From Perilla frutescens (Eukaryota > Streptophyta > Magnoliopsida > Lamiales > Lamiaceae): 64,000 nucleotides of DNA. A program made the translations under genes and the position numbers. The stretch covers positions 43,446,183 to 43,510,182 of the forward strand of contig BRKX01000011.1 of assembly GCA_026008535.1 (NCBI GenBank), given 5' to 3'. The notes beneath the pieces are model-generated. The model saw only the letters and a list, made by a program, of their open reading frames with translations. It was not told the DNA's origin and did no database searches. Below, one piece after another: positions 36,125-48,352 of this stretch. Position 1 is the first letter of the stretch; the number at the start of each line of letters is the position of its first letter.

Positions 36125-36722
36125 GGGGTGGTCTCCTGTGAGACGGTCTAACAGGTCATTATCGTTAGACGGGTCATAACCCGACCCGTTTTCCTAGCTT
36201 CATATTTGGTGACACTTCAGTTCATAGTATGTGACACTTCAGTTTGATTGGTGATGCTTAGCTTCATCTCTCGTGACACTGGGCTTCACACAATAGTTAA
36301 AGATATTACTAAAAAATATTTCATATCTGGTGACACTTTCAGTTCATAATATGTGACACTTCAGTTCATGATTGGTGACACCTAGCTTCATATTCGGTGA
36401 CACTTCATTGTTATTTGCTTTAATAATTCAACGTGATAGTTCGTTGTACATGCTTGTTATGTTAGTGATACTTCATGTTACAATTGATAGGACTTCACAT
36501 AATAGTTAAAGATATTACTAAAAAAATATTAAAATTTATTAAGACTTATGCTGCTTCATATCCGGTGACACTTCAGTTCATAGTATGTGACACTTCCGTT
36601 TATGATTGGTGATACTTAGCTTCATATCTAGTGACACTTCATTGTGACCCGGATCCGGATCGGATCTTAATATCCGTCTAACGGGTCATGACCCGTTAGA
36701 CGGTCTAACACAAGTCTTTGTC
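36125..36722. mobile_element. MULE-type MITE (598 bp) in the Copia integrase
   Basis: An exact 9-bp target duplication ATTTATAAT lies at 36116-36124 and 36723-36731. Inverted ends share (T/A)AGACGGTCTAAC(A/G)GGTCA, with the right end inverted. Both ends also contain an internal palindromic GACGGGTCAT...GACCCGTTAGACGG. Non-coding. The 9-bp duplication is characteristic of Mutator-like elements. Confidence 0.87.
36200..36650. repeat. GTGACACTTCAGTTCAT repeat inside the MITE
   Basis: Three diverged blocks (about 36200, 36325 and 36553) repeat TTCATATNNGGTGACACTTCAGTTCATAGTATGTGACACTTC, with a related GGTGATNCTTAGCTTCAT tail. GTGACACTT-type words occur a dozen times. Confidence 0.75.
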
Positions 36723-37540
36723 ATTTATAATATAAACAGTTGTCATCACACACTCTCCCTAAAAGACAACAAGTAACTCAGCTTGAAAACGTAATGCCCT
36801 GGCAATTTCTAAAATATATATGTGCCTACGTTCCACTACCCCATTTTATTGCGGTGTATGAACGTAAGAAGTTTCAAGAACAATGCCAGATTGCAGATAA
36901 TAGTTCATCATTTCATGCGATTGAAATTCTCCCCCATTATCAGTTCTCACACTTTTTACTATTTTTCCAAACTGGGTTTTCACCATATTGCAAAAAAATT
37001 GAAGATATTTGCATGTTTCAGACATAAATTTCATCAAGTAAACCCAAACTCCCCGACTATAATCATCCTCAATAGTGAGGAAATAATAGGCCCCTGTAAA
37101 CAAAGCAGTTTTATATCCACCCCAAATATCACAGTGTATTAAATCAAAACAAGCAGTAGACTGGATTGAACTTAAAAGAAAAGGAGTTCTAGTATGCTTT
37201 GCTCTCATGCAAGACTCACAAAAGTTATCCGTAGTTTTATTGACAAAACAAATACTTTGAAGTCAAAAATTATGGATCCATCAATAAATCCAAATTTATG
37301 TTTCGCAAAAAGATAATTGCTCATTTCTTCAGACCAATCTCCATAGTTTCCATCAATCAGTAACAAAAACATGACTCAGATAATCAGACGAGCCAATATA
37401 ATAAGGAGACATCACATCAATGGTGGTTCCAGTTTTACCACTGTCACTGTCTTTTCGTAATTTGATATGTGCCGAAAATAATAAGAAATGAAAAATGCAG
37501 AAGCTTTAATATCTCAGAATCTTAACCTGCTCTGGTGCCA

Positions 37541-38030
37541 TGATAATTTTGACACAAAAACAAGAAGAATATTGGAATGATGTTTACTATTGCTTACTAA
37601 AAAAGAATGAGAACACCCAAAATAAATACAAGGTCCAGATCCACTAATTAAGGGATCGATATTCTAATCTAAAATATTTACCATCTATGCTATGATACAT
37701 TTACCAAAAATACATAAAACAAATTTTACAATATATTCTTTTGAAAAACACATATATTCCAATAGATACGAAATAGTTAATAAATTTTTACAAACTCTAC
37801 TTTGAATTGGAGCACATTCATTTGGCAAAATCTATATGGAAAAGAAGGTGAGTGATTAACGACCCCATTTTAATTCCTTCATCTATAGGGATTATTTGGA
37901 ATAATAATATGTTTATAAAAGACTCTAATGTTGATAGTTTACAAGATGTGCATACACCCAGTATTTAAAATAGTGAGGTGTTTAGGTTTATTAAATCATG
38001 AATCAATTTTGAAACTGAGAATTTCCCTGA
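37541..38030. other. AT-rich sequence, probably decayed Helitron
   Basis: No intact gene. It precedes the helicase relic in the same orientation and may contain its unrecognisable upstream part. Confidence 0.4.
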
Positions 38031-38395
38031 ATGTTACCGATCATTATGGATCTTGCAAATTATTTGTATATTGACATAATGTTGATTATTACAAGGTTTG
38101 GCGGTAATGTTTTAGAAACAAAAGTTCTCACGAAACATGATGCAGGTCATAAAATTTTGATAGCAAGGAGGTCATTGACACTATCCAATGACAACACATT
38201 TCCTCTAATTGCTTCTTATGCAATAACTTTTAATAAAAGTAATGATCAATTTCTTTATCATGTTGGTGTATTTTTTAAAAATCAATTTTAGTCCTGGTCA
38301 ACTTTATATTGCTATTTCAAGATTTAGAAATCAAGCTGGATTAAAAATCTTAATTTGTATGGATTATGATGTCGATGCTAACTTTACTGTATAAT
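38031..38395 (+). pseudogene. Helitron PIF1-like helicase, C-terminal relic
   Basis: Reads ITRFGGNVLETKVLTKHDAGHKILIARRSLTLS, then PLIASYAITFNKSNDQ, then HVGVFFKN. After a frameshift near 38290 comes SPGQLYIAISRFRNQAGLKILI. These are the last helicase motifs of plant Helitron RepHel proteins; the functional INKSQGQ motif appears as FNKSNDQ. The rest of RepHel is absent or unrecognisable. Confidence 0.82.
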
Positions 38396-38552
38396 TTTTA
38401 TTTAATTTATTCCAAAATTTATAATGAAATTACATGCATTTTACTTTCTTTAGATATATATAATTTTTTTATAAATTTAATAATGTGTATATTGATTCTG
38501 CACGAATACAAAACTCATATTAAATTACTCAATATTAAAAAAAAATGATACT

Positions 38553-38579
38553 ACATGCATCGCACATGTGGAATGCTAG
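38553..38579 (+). mobile_element. Helitron 3' terminus
   Basis: ACATG-CATCGCA-CATGT forms a 5-bp hairpin, followed by GGAATG and CTAG, then T at 38580. This hairpin plus CTRR end is the standard Helitron 3' structure. It lies 0.18 kb downstream of the helicase relic in the same orientation. Confidence 0.72.
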
Positions 38580-38747
38580 TATCTTTTCTATATAAAAAAA
38601 CTTGTTAATTATTTTTCTTCCTTTTTAGTAAAATATGAAAATTTCATTTTTGAAATAATTTAATTTTTTAAAACCTTAAAATACAATTATTTATATCTCA
38701 ATAATTTATTTAATTAATCGGTAATTAACTATATATATTTAGGGTTG

Positions 38748-39235
38748 TAAAAATGAATAAAGCCGCTCACGAACTATTTGAAACTCGACTTGAAAAAAAA
38801 AAACTCATTCAAAGCTTGTTCGTTTTCTAAACAAGTCGAGCTCGAGCCTCGAATCGAACTCGATAAAATTATCGAGGTGAGCTCAAACAGAGTAGTATTC
38901 GGTTCAGCCAGCTTGCAAACATATTCGAACTCGAACCTAATCGAACATGTTCATGAATATTATAAATATTTCAAACCAATAAATTAAATAAGTTTTTGTT
39001 TTCGAGCTAGTGCTCGCATATGTAAATTAAACAAGCCCTTTTTTCAAACATTTCACAACGAGCTCGAACCAAATTTAAACTCAACAAATATTTATCGAGC
39101 AAAACTTGAATAATAGGAAAAAAAACTCAAATTGAGTTCAAACCAAACTTGAACTTAAATATTCCTTAATGAACAAAGCTCCAATATCAAAGTTTTCGAC
39201 TCGATTCGATATATATTACATTTAGTGTTAGTTCG
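38748..39235. mobile_element. TCGAGCTCGA-rich non-autonomous element relic
   Basis: Repeated GAACTCGA/TCGAGCTC words between AGGGTTGTAAAAATG and GACTCGATTCGAT resemble the hAT-type MITE at 49912-50375. Ends and target duplication are not clear. Confidence 0.4.
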
Positions 39236-39706
39236 TCAAATTTAAATTTTGAAGAGCCATCATCAATAAGCATATTCATACATGTCAAATAAATTTTGCA
39301 AACTCACTAAATCGCAAGCACATAAAAACTATATCTTCAATTGGCCCGAACCGATAGAATTGACATTTCTACCAATATCGCTATCACTGCAAGTGACAAT
39401 TCTATCCTCTTTATTTAAAAAAATAAAATAAAAAATTATCCAGGTAATAATAACTCAAACGGAATTATTTGAATTGGCGGATTTAGATTTTGGAGCAAAT
39501 AGCTGAATTTTTGCATCATCTTTCTCTATTCAATTCAAAATTCAACATTCAGCATGGATCGTTCCTCTTCCAAGCTCAGAATTTGTTGAACAGCTAAAGA
39601 TCAAAGCAGCAGAATGTACATTAGCAGGAAAATCAACAAAAAATTTGAATAAATTAACACAACTTTCTCGATTCCTCCATGGTCACCATCAATTCATTCC
39701 AACACT
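39236..39706 (-). other. 3' flank and probable 3' UTR of the HD-ZIP III gene
   Basis: Non-coding sequence downstream of the stop at 39707. No polyadenylation site can be fixed with confidence. Confidence 0.4.
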
Positions 39707-42700
39707 TCACACAAATGACCAATTAACAAACGACAATGCCAGGCAATGTACGTCGTTCTCTTCCGCTGCAAACACCTTCCAGACCACGGCTTGTTCGAAC
39801 GAGACATGGCGCCCCATTGTCGACATGCAGATACCTCCCGACAAGTGAGCGGATCCCTGCAAATATAGGATACAAGTCATCATATACCATTACTTCTACT
39901 TTAGCATGTATCGAAACATAATTTACCATCAGTTCTTCTGCAGACTACCTGTTGCATGATCTTGGCAAACTCCGAAAACAACGCCTTCCGCCCAGAATCA
40001 TCAAATATCTTATCTAGAGTGATATCTTGCAGAGAAACTAGAGTCGTCTCTAGCATATCTAGCCCCGCCTGGTTTGCGAATGTGAAAACAGGCACCGCCT
40101 AACAAACCCGACATCAACAATTAGAAACAGATTGATGAAGACCTTTTACTAGACACGTTTCAGGATTCTAGCCGCTGACATAGCCATATTAGGTGCTAAC
40201 AAGAACATCTGTACCAGAAGTAAAATGGTGAAGGAAAAAAGAAACAGAAATCTTAGAGCCAAGGCAAACCTTGAACGAGCAGCACAGAATGGCATCTTGG
40301 TGATGCCAGAGTGCTTTTAACAACGCTTCACTACTTGAAGACTCGGCTTTAAGCAACTCAGCACCAGTATGAAGGCTGCAATGAAAGAAAAAAATGTCTT
40401 AAAAACATATGAAACTAGGAAGAGGGGAATGTTTCCATATGCAGGCGTATGTTACGACAAGGAAGTTATAAGGAAACTGGTGAAATTTTATTGAATCGTA
40501 AGATGCAATAATTAGTACCTATAGCTTTGGCAGATCCAATGTGCAAGGGTCACAGCTTCTGGTGAGGCTGGAGATAGCTTCGAGCCAACTGTAGGGCTCA
40601 CTCCTGATGGAGATATAGCCATAGCAACCCTCTGCACGGAGGAAATCACACTACGAACATATTGGCGTGCCATTGAAGCAACATTTTCTTGTAAGTTGCT
40701 CTCAAATGGGAATTGGAAGGCGATAGTCAGTATAGATCGTGCACAGTAAGCTCCTGCATTTTTCCCGTTGTTGCACGTAGCCGGGCCAACTTCTAGACTC
40801 GACGTCAAATCTAGTGTCTTATGAGGCAACGAGTCCTGTAACTCACCCTGCCAGATATGTCACTAGTTAGCTAACATGAAAATTATCTGGCAACATCTTT
40901 AAATTAACTACTATTGTACATCTGTTGACCATATAAACCATAGACCATAAATTCATAATGTCGGATATTTAAAAGAAAGACAACACAATCTATTCGAGCA
41001 GGAACTTGTACTCAAGTCAGCATAGTGCTCGGCTTAGCCATAACATAATTATAGATTGATAAGGGCACAAGAAACAAAATCAGCAATGATTATGAGTCCA
41101 AGTTTCTTGCAGATTGCTAAGATATTAAATGAAGTTATTCGAAATAGGAGGTAATTTAGCAACTCAACTGATTTTGAATCAAGCGGAATTATCCGAAAAC
41201 CAGAAGGCAGCAATTGTGCGTCATCTGGAAACATCTCGTCAATTGGTGCAAAAACAAGCTCAGAGCAGGCTCCAATGGCATTCTCATCTATTCCACTACA
41301 CATCTGTAGATAAGGATCAGTTTCAATATGTCAGATATAAATAGATCGAAATGCCTTTTACAGACCACCAAGTTACAAAAAGCACCTGTAAAAGATGGAT
41401 ATCTCTGGACATAAAAGCATCTTCATGGCTGAGTGGATGTCCTTCCAACCGAATAACTTCAAGCATCTGCACGGCAAATTAGATATCAATTTTCTCCATA
41501 TGCAAGAGAGTTTTGGTGTTCTATGGAGTAATTGTACAAAAGTTCATCATAGAATAACACCAACCTCTTCTTGTTCAATTGTATGACCTAGTGGCATAAT
41601 AATTTGGCTTCCAGTAAATTTAGTGGGCCTCATCCCCGGATAAGCATACGTGCTTTTCAACGACGCAGCAGCATAGGCATCAATGTTGAAGTCTGCCCAC
41701 TCTGATCGGTGCTCCCTTAGAAAGCGAACCAGCACGGCTGGAGGGACATTCTGGCAGGTAAATACACAAATTCAAGGCATAAGTTGGTCAAACGAGCAAA
41801 TAATGCAGTCATCCTGATAAAATCTATCAATGATAATCGAACAATACTTGGCAGCCCGGAAGCACTTCAATCGGCAAGTCACAGATGACTCGTAATATAA
41901 TATAATAATGATTTTATAATCTATAAATCCCTATTATCTTTCCTCATGATATCACATCTTGTTGAGGATAATATAGAAACAACCAAATAAGACAAAAATT
42001 TTAGCAGATATATCAAATACAAATTGCTTAAAAAGCTCTCCTGTTCAATAATTATTGCATAAAGAGCACCTGTAGTAGCATAGATGCCTTTGCACAGAGA
42101 ATGCCTCCAAGCATAGAAAGATTATTTGACCCACTAGTTAGGTTTTTCGCAGAATTGATGGCAACTACCACATCTTCTGCACCATCACAGTTTAATATTG
42201 ACCACCCATCATCGTTGAACCCATTAACAGCATCATTAAAACCTCTGCAGAGGATAAACATTAGATTATTAACAATTCCCTTGCCATTACTTCTCTGCAT
42301 TAGGTGTATGATGAGAACAAATAGCACAACCATATCTCATATGCAATGCTGATAAGTAAGAAACATGAAAGCAGATCACCTGTTTAACCTCTGGCTGAAA
42401 GTGCGCAGAACAGCTGGTTGCCTGCCAAGACCATATGCGACCTCACCACTCATCTCTTGAGCTATCTGCCGGATATACTTTATTGCCTGTTGAAGTAACA
42501 GTCATTAGTAATGATGGAAGGAACTATTTCACATCAGGAGCTCCATAGCATAGGACAAAGATACGCTCAATCCATTAATATTTGAATAAATCGAATATGG
42601 CACATAAATTTATAAGACATGTTTCTGTCAAATCCTCAACTGACTTTGGAATATGAAACAAGAACACTTTGCACTCACAGCAATAGTTGTTTTCTGTGCT

Positions 42701-45245
42701 AGAACTTTTGAAGATTCATAAAGTGGCCGCAGCACCTCTGGCACACTCCATGCCTGGCCAAGGGGATAAAATGTCAGTCAAGAAGTCGTCATATAAGATA
42801 AGTATAGATTGCAAGCAAACAGAAATATGACCTCCAGATTAAGGTGGTCCACAATGTGAATAATGGATCCTCCACCATCACACGGCCGAATCAAATAACC
42901 AGATGGAAACATTTCAGCTCTCACAAACTGTGAAGCTGCAGTCGCATTTGGGCCAGCCCCAGTACCAGAGAGAGACCTCTCACATACCTTCATTAACGAA
43001 AAGAGGGGGGAGAGGGTGTCAATGTCAAAATCTCATGGCATATAAGCAAGCCCAAGCCATACAAATTATTTTGGGCTTCAAAGACCTAAGCATGTTTTAG
43101 TATCAAGTAATGACAAGTACATGAATCCAGGCAATACATCAAAAAAGTTACACATTAATATAAGCATTTAATATTTAGCATATGTTCTTCCTCTTTTATC
43201 ATGAGCTTTGCTTCATAAACTTTCATTTAGAAATGGAGGCAAATCTATATTTTTAGTAGTAACAGGAGTTGAGCTACAGCGAATTTCGGATAATTTACGT
43301 TACTAGCATGCTGCTGTGCCTCATCACGACCCAACCCACAAATATGCAAATACAGCCTACCTGCTGAAGTAGTCCAGAAAAAATAATCATCCAAAACCAT
43401 GCACCAACTGCTAGTTCAGAAAAATGCATACCACAAGGCTGCCGTTTTCCAAGGTGGCTGTGTATCTCAGAGTCCAAAAATCACGAGCTGGAGCCAGAGT
43501 AGTTGGGGCATATGTCTGAAAGCAATCATCAGTCGTTCATTTTCCAAAAAGGCAAAAAAAGCAAGAAACAAACTTTAAATAAAAAAAATCACCGCATTAA
43601 CCTGTGTATACAGCAGCTCAATGGTTCCCCCATTTCCTGCAGGAAACATAGTGAAAACTTCAAGGTTCCGACAGTCACGGAACCAAGTAGGACGATCTTT
43701 AAGGATCTCTGCAATCTGTTAAAGTTGAAAACTCATCAGACAGAGCCCTCACTATCTTTTGGCGCCAATATTCTGGAAAAAAGGCTGGAAATAACTACTT
43801 TGATTACCTTTATAGGTTCTAGACTCACAAGACCGCAGGCTCGTGCTGCCACTCCACTACAACTTTGTGAGATGGCAAAGATCCCAACCGAACCCGGACC
43901 AGGCTGACAATAAAATCAAAAGTTAGGATCCTGTATGAAATTTGAACGAGGAACATAATAAACTACTGATTTGCATTTAAGATGACTCCAACCTTCATCC
44001 CAGGCATCTGGACCCAACCAACAGCAGTTCCTGTAGCCTTGGAAAGGAACTCTGTCAAGGTCTCCTCCGCAATTGAGAGGAGTCTGTCAAAGCCAATGAA
44101 GATAAAAGAACATTAGTTTGAATATAGTTCTTCCCACCATTCAATATCTGCAGGGGTGCAATGACAGAGAAGAAACAAGTTGATGAAATTACCCAGCAGG
44201 GTTACTAGCATCTCTGAGAGAATGCTGAGGGGTAGTGACTGCTGACTCACAACTCGCATCAGTGGCAGGAGTAGGTCCCTGCAGATATTTCAAGAATGTA
44301 TGCGCACTAAGAGTTAAATGATAGAACACAAAACATGCAGTATAATTATATATATAATAATGCAAGTTAGATTAACTGAAACGCTAACAACAGAAAAGGA
44401 TTATGTCTCACATTTCAAGTGTCCAAATAAACCAATTCTCAGAAATTTCAAGAAACATTTAACAATTATCATTTTATACAGCATCAGCCACATCGTCTAC
44501 TTAAACAATTATCATGTAGAACTAGCCGTAAAAAAGAAAACAAGCAAGAGTAATAAAGCAGAAGGGATTACATACACTATGTAGGTGCTGCCGCATGTAT
44601 CCATTCTCGCAAACCAGTTGCGACACCTGCTTCTGCAGGCGATCATTTTCTTCCATAAGCAGCTTGTTCATGGCATTCAATTTTCTGTTTACACTCTGAA
44701 GTCTAGTAGATTCTTTTCGCTGCTTCTCTCGACACCTACATTCATTCACAAAATAATTATCTCTCTCGCCCTTGCAAACAAACAAATACATTTCAACATT
44801 ACACCACTTGTAATTACAATCCACCAGACAACAAGACTTATACCCTCACCTTAGGTTCCCAGATTTCCACCTCACAAAAATTCACCATTAAAAGCCATAA
44901 CTACCAAATTTAGCCATACTTAACACGATACATATAAAGCACAACCCCAGAAAGTAGAGAAACCTCAAAAATGACCAAGAATGAAAAGCCAACTGACTCA
45001 ACATTTCCGTTATACCTCCGGTTTTGAAACCAAACTTTGATTTGCTTGGGCTCAATGTGTGAAAGAATAGGGCATTCCCGAATCAGCTGCTGCCGGCGCA
45101 GAGAGCTCGGCTTTGGACACTCAGCATATACCCTCTCCAACGCCTCCACCTGCTCCGCCGTGTAGCGGACATACTTTCCGGCGTCAAGATGCTTACTTAT
45201 GCTACCACTGCTATTCTCCCGATGGTGCTGTGCTACCATAGCCAT
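39707..45245 (-). CDS. REV: Class III HD-ZIP transcription factor, REVOLUTA type
   Basis: DNA-binding regulator of meristem, adaxial leaf and vascular fate (family knowledge). The 18 exons are 45245-45016, 44735-44576, 44278-44193, 44083-43993, 43903-43808, 43715-43602, 43515-43432, 42987-42832, 42753-42679, 42486-42380, 42244-42070, 41750-41565, 41466-41386, 41303-41169, 40847-40519, 40375-40270, 40098-39949 and 39856-39707. They give 836 residues with every phase consistent; Arabidopsis REV is 842. The homeodomain is about residues 24-84 (VWFQNRR), and the leucine zipper 85-125. START is from about 160, followed by the HD-SAD region, and MEKHLA is about 690-836, ending NWSFV. The block VTTPQHSLRDA and the overall C-terminus favour REV over PHB/PHV or ATHB8/15. 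No lesion was seen. Confidence 0.93.
43894..44003 (-). promoter_or_regulatory. miR165/166 target site, split by an intron
   Basis: In the mature mRNA, CTGGGATGAAG (44003-43993, end of exon 4) joins CCTGGTCCGG (43903-43894, start of exon 5). This reconstitutes the 21-nt site conserved in all HD-ZIP III genes. It encodes residues 186-193 (PGMKPGPG) in the START domain. The 89-bp intron 43992-43904 means the site exists only after splicing. Confidence 0.92.
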
Positions 45246-45910
45246 TTTTCACAACTTGGAAAACTGCAAAACCTACCCGAATACTGCGAAATCTTGAACA
45301 AACTGAGCTGCTTTTCTATAGTCCTGCCAGAGAGCTGACAAAGATTCTCTGAAGTAGGAGAAAATTCTTCCTAGTTTTCAATATTATTTAATAATACTAA
45401 TCTTCCTAGTGATCTCAGAAGATAGGATGAACGATCTTGATTGAGGGGAAAAAACTGTTGGCCCTTTAGATGTCCGAGAAACACACTTCCACCGCTAAGC
45501 ACCCTTGTGCGTATGAATCATATGCATACTGACAAAATAATCTGTCTACTCATTTTTCACACAAGAATCCACCTAGAGCAGAAGCAGTTACAAATTATTA
45601 TAATTCTTCACACTAAAAGCTCCGATATTTCACCTAATGGAAGGTGAAACCACCAACTTCTGGCACGCAAAACCCCTGATTTTTCACAGAAAGCAACAAA
45701 ATTTATCCCCTTCTTTTGAACTTGCCGCTGTAGAATCCTCCTCTGATAAATTTCCTTACTTTACAATAAACTTTGTACTACCAAAAACCCAGCAAGAAGC
45801 TCGTTGCAGCCGGAGTTTAATCAATAAAATTTATGGTTTTCCGCCTGAAATACAGAAAAAGAAACGATTTTTGCAAGAAGGGTCTCTAAATATCACACAA
45901 TATCTACAGG

Positions 45911-45945
<35 letters not shown>

Positions 45946-47090
45946 ATCTATATATATATATATATATATATATGTTCCAAAAAGAAGAAGAGAGGCAGCT
46001 GATTTTCAAGGCGCTGTAGGGGTCTTTAAAGATCTGCAAGGCTGGAAACTAGAAGGGGAAAATGGCACTGTAGACATGTCAAAGGGGCTCCAAAAGACAG
46101 ATGGAAAAATAAAAATGCCACAATGAACACAACATTTCCTTCTTTGTTTTGTTTTGGTATAAACACGCACAACAGGAAAACGATAGATTGCAGGAGAGGA
46201 GGAAAAAGATGTTGTGATCAGTAGTAGTATATTTGCAGAGCTGAGGAGCAGCTACACACTGGAAATAGAGCAGTGGGTGGCTATGGATTGAGGAGAGATA
46301 GAGAGAGAGGAGAAGAGAGTGAATGGTTTGCTCGGAAATCGGAAATGGGGCAGAAGTGTGTTTTAATACATATATATATAATACATACACACACATTAAT
46401 ATATTAATATGGTGATGCTGGTGTTGGCTGCTGCAGAGTTGCTACTGTGCGCACACTGCTGCCCCTCTGCCTCTGCCTTCTGCCTCTCTCTGCACTGCAT
46501 CTCTGGAATTCTTCCATCTACCTTTTTCCATTTTTTTTTTATTTTTTTTAGGCCACCGCACAGGATTATTTTATTTAATTAAATTTTTAATGAAATACAG
46601 AGAAAATCTGAAGAAAAGAAAAAATAATACTAATGAGAGTAGAAAGATTGAAATGACGTGTTCAGACCCACAGAAACAAGATTTTCCCGGATTGTCTGCC
46701 TTAAATGCTTTTGTCAAATCACACCTTACCAAATCTTCTGCCACCGGCTAACCTCCCCCAATACCGTAGACTCTATACCGCCCGCGCTTACTACCCGAAT
46801 CTTTTTAAATATATCAAATTCTTTTTTATATATATAATTAATATCATAACATTTTTTTTTTCAAAAATATTACTTAAAAATATTAAATTGTATATATATA
46901 TATATATGTGTGTATTTTAAAAATTTGAGTAGTGTAGTGTCCCTGTTCCACTAGTTAATCTTTGAGTATATCTCCAGTATTATACATCATTAAATATCTA
47001 TCTAATATATACATGCATATATATATATATACACGATATACCTAAAAAGAGGTGTGGCTCCATCTCACCTTACCCATCGCCTCCTTCTAC
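45246..47090 (-). promoter_or_regulatory. HD-ZIP III upstream region: 5' leader and promoter
   Basis: Includes a (CT)n tract at 45912-45943 and (TA)n at 45948-45973. A GA-rich stretch lies at 46260-46325 and another TA run at 46365-46385. On the gene's strand the CT tract reads as (GA)n, common in plant 5' leaders and GAGA-type elements. Transcription start and TATA box could not be fixed. No other gene is visible; short open frames here are low-complexity. Confidence 0.5.
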
Positions 47091-47093
47091 TCA

Positions 47094-48352
47094 GAGCACC
47101 TCCAACGAAGGTTTGTTGTGAGATAGAAAGTGATGTGGACGAGGGTAGAGTGATAGTGAGTATACATGTAGAGGAGAAAGTAGAAAATGGAAGAAGATAG
47201 TAGAGAACTTACATAGAAGAGTAGCGGCTATTCCATTCCTCTCTCTCTTTAATTTATCTTTCTTCTCAAATATACGCTCATATATGTATGTAAATGTATA
47301 TATATATTATATGTAATAATGTAATTTTTTTATTTGATATTTTTTTATATTATGATTTTTATGTTGTATTTTTTATATTGGGTGTTTTCTTAAATTAATT
47401 TATTAATTAAGATATATATTGTTAATGCTAAAGTAGCACGTTGCGTGATTGTCATTTTTTATGGCAAATCATGTGTTTGGCTTCGAGTTCATTCAGAGTG
47501 AAGATCCGGTAAAGTATTCATAATTATGTTGTGCAAAATAAACAACAAGGTTGAAGATGAAAGACTTTAGAATCTTGGTGTTCAAATTGGTGTTCCACCA
47601 AGTGTTTATTACGTGTTTCAGCATTCTATTTTGGAATTCAATAGTTAATTGAAGATTAATTAAATGATGTATCTAGATAGAGAGTGTGAGGGGATCTTGC
47701 ACATTAATTCACAAAAGATGGTGCAAGGGTAGAAAATTTATCAGGTGAATAGAGTTCATCGTGTAAGTACCTGAATACGAATTTGCATTATATTAGTGAA
47801 TACGAATTTGCATTAGATTAGTGGATTGATTCTCACCTGGATGTGGTCTTCAGAGTAGGTGTTTACCAAACTGGGTCAACATATCACGAGCTTTTTACAT
47901 GATTTCTATGTTATTCAATTTGCAACAAACTGTCAATATACTTAATTGAACATCAGTAAAAAACACCACAGATTTGAGCGACGTCTACATTTTCATATAT
48001 ATGTATATATGAAAAAATAATTAATTAAATATGCAATTAAGAGTAAATGAGTAACTATAAATAAAATAAATGAATTAATGTGATATAGTAAAATATAAAT
48101 GAGTTGATATGACAGTAGACCCATTAATAGTTACATTTAGATAGAATGATTGAGGAGATAGATGTTTTGTGATGTGTTGCTGTTGTGGCTGTGATAGCAT
48201 CTAAAATTAGGTAGAAGCATTGGAGATGCCTTAGGAACTCTATTTTATGACATTAATTTCTAACTTGTCTCTTTACCTCACCTCCACTGTCATTCTACCA
48301 CATTCCACATTACTTTCTACCTATCCAAAAAACAACCATGTTGGAGATGCCT
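47094..48352. mobile_element. Non-autonomous DNA element with long inverted repeats (about 1.26 kb)
   Basis: The left end GAGCACCTCCAACGAAGGTT is matched by the reverse complement of the right end, GGCATCTCCAACATGGTTGT. Similarity continues about 100 bp through AGAAAGT(G/A)ATGTGG. A second inner GCATTGGAGATGCC at 48213-48227 suggests a nested or duplicated end. There is no ORF. The end motif is seen in PIF/Harbinger-like MITEs; no target duplication was found. Confidence 0.6.

Larger units (their letters stand above)
35540..37255 (-). pseudogene. Copia integrase, split by a MITE
   Basis: The upstream half encodes CESCMRAKHTRTPF, LIHCDIWGGY and VRTDNGGEFQS, the zinc end and D-D region. Downstream of the MITE come VMTTVYIINRLPSK (spanning the insertion point), FGCLVYAKDTKK and VFMGYPYGQKGYKVYD. 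A TGA replaces the Arg codon after YTS. Removing the insert and one 9-bp copy restores continuity at VYIINRLPS. Confidence 0.82.
35164..37540 (-). mobile_element. Decayed Ty1/Copia element carrying a MULE-type MITE
   Basis: Minus-strand pieces in order: a gag N-terminus (37440-37260, SPYYIGSSDY...FGFIDGS), an abrupt jump into pre-integrase and integrase (37255-36732), a 598-bp MITE, the rest of integrase (36115-35540), then the RT start (35502-35164). No LTRs are visible. The left side ends exactly at the hAT2 terminus within RT. A large internal deletion joins gag to integrase near 37258. Confidence 0.82.

Noticed and set aside
44585..44854. Plus-strand open frames across the HD-ZIP III gene
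   Set aside because: Antisense to well-supported exons and introns of the homeodomain gene.
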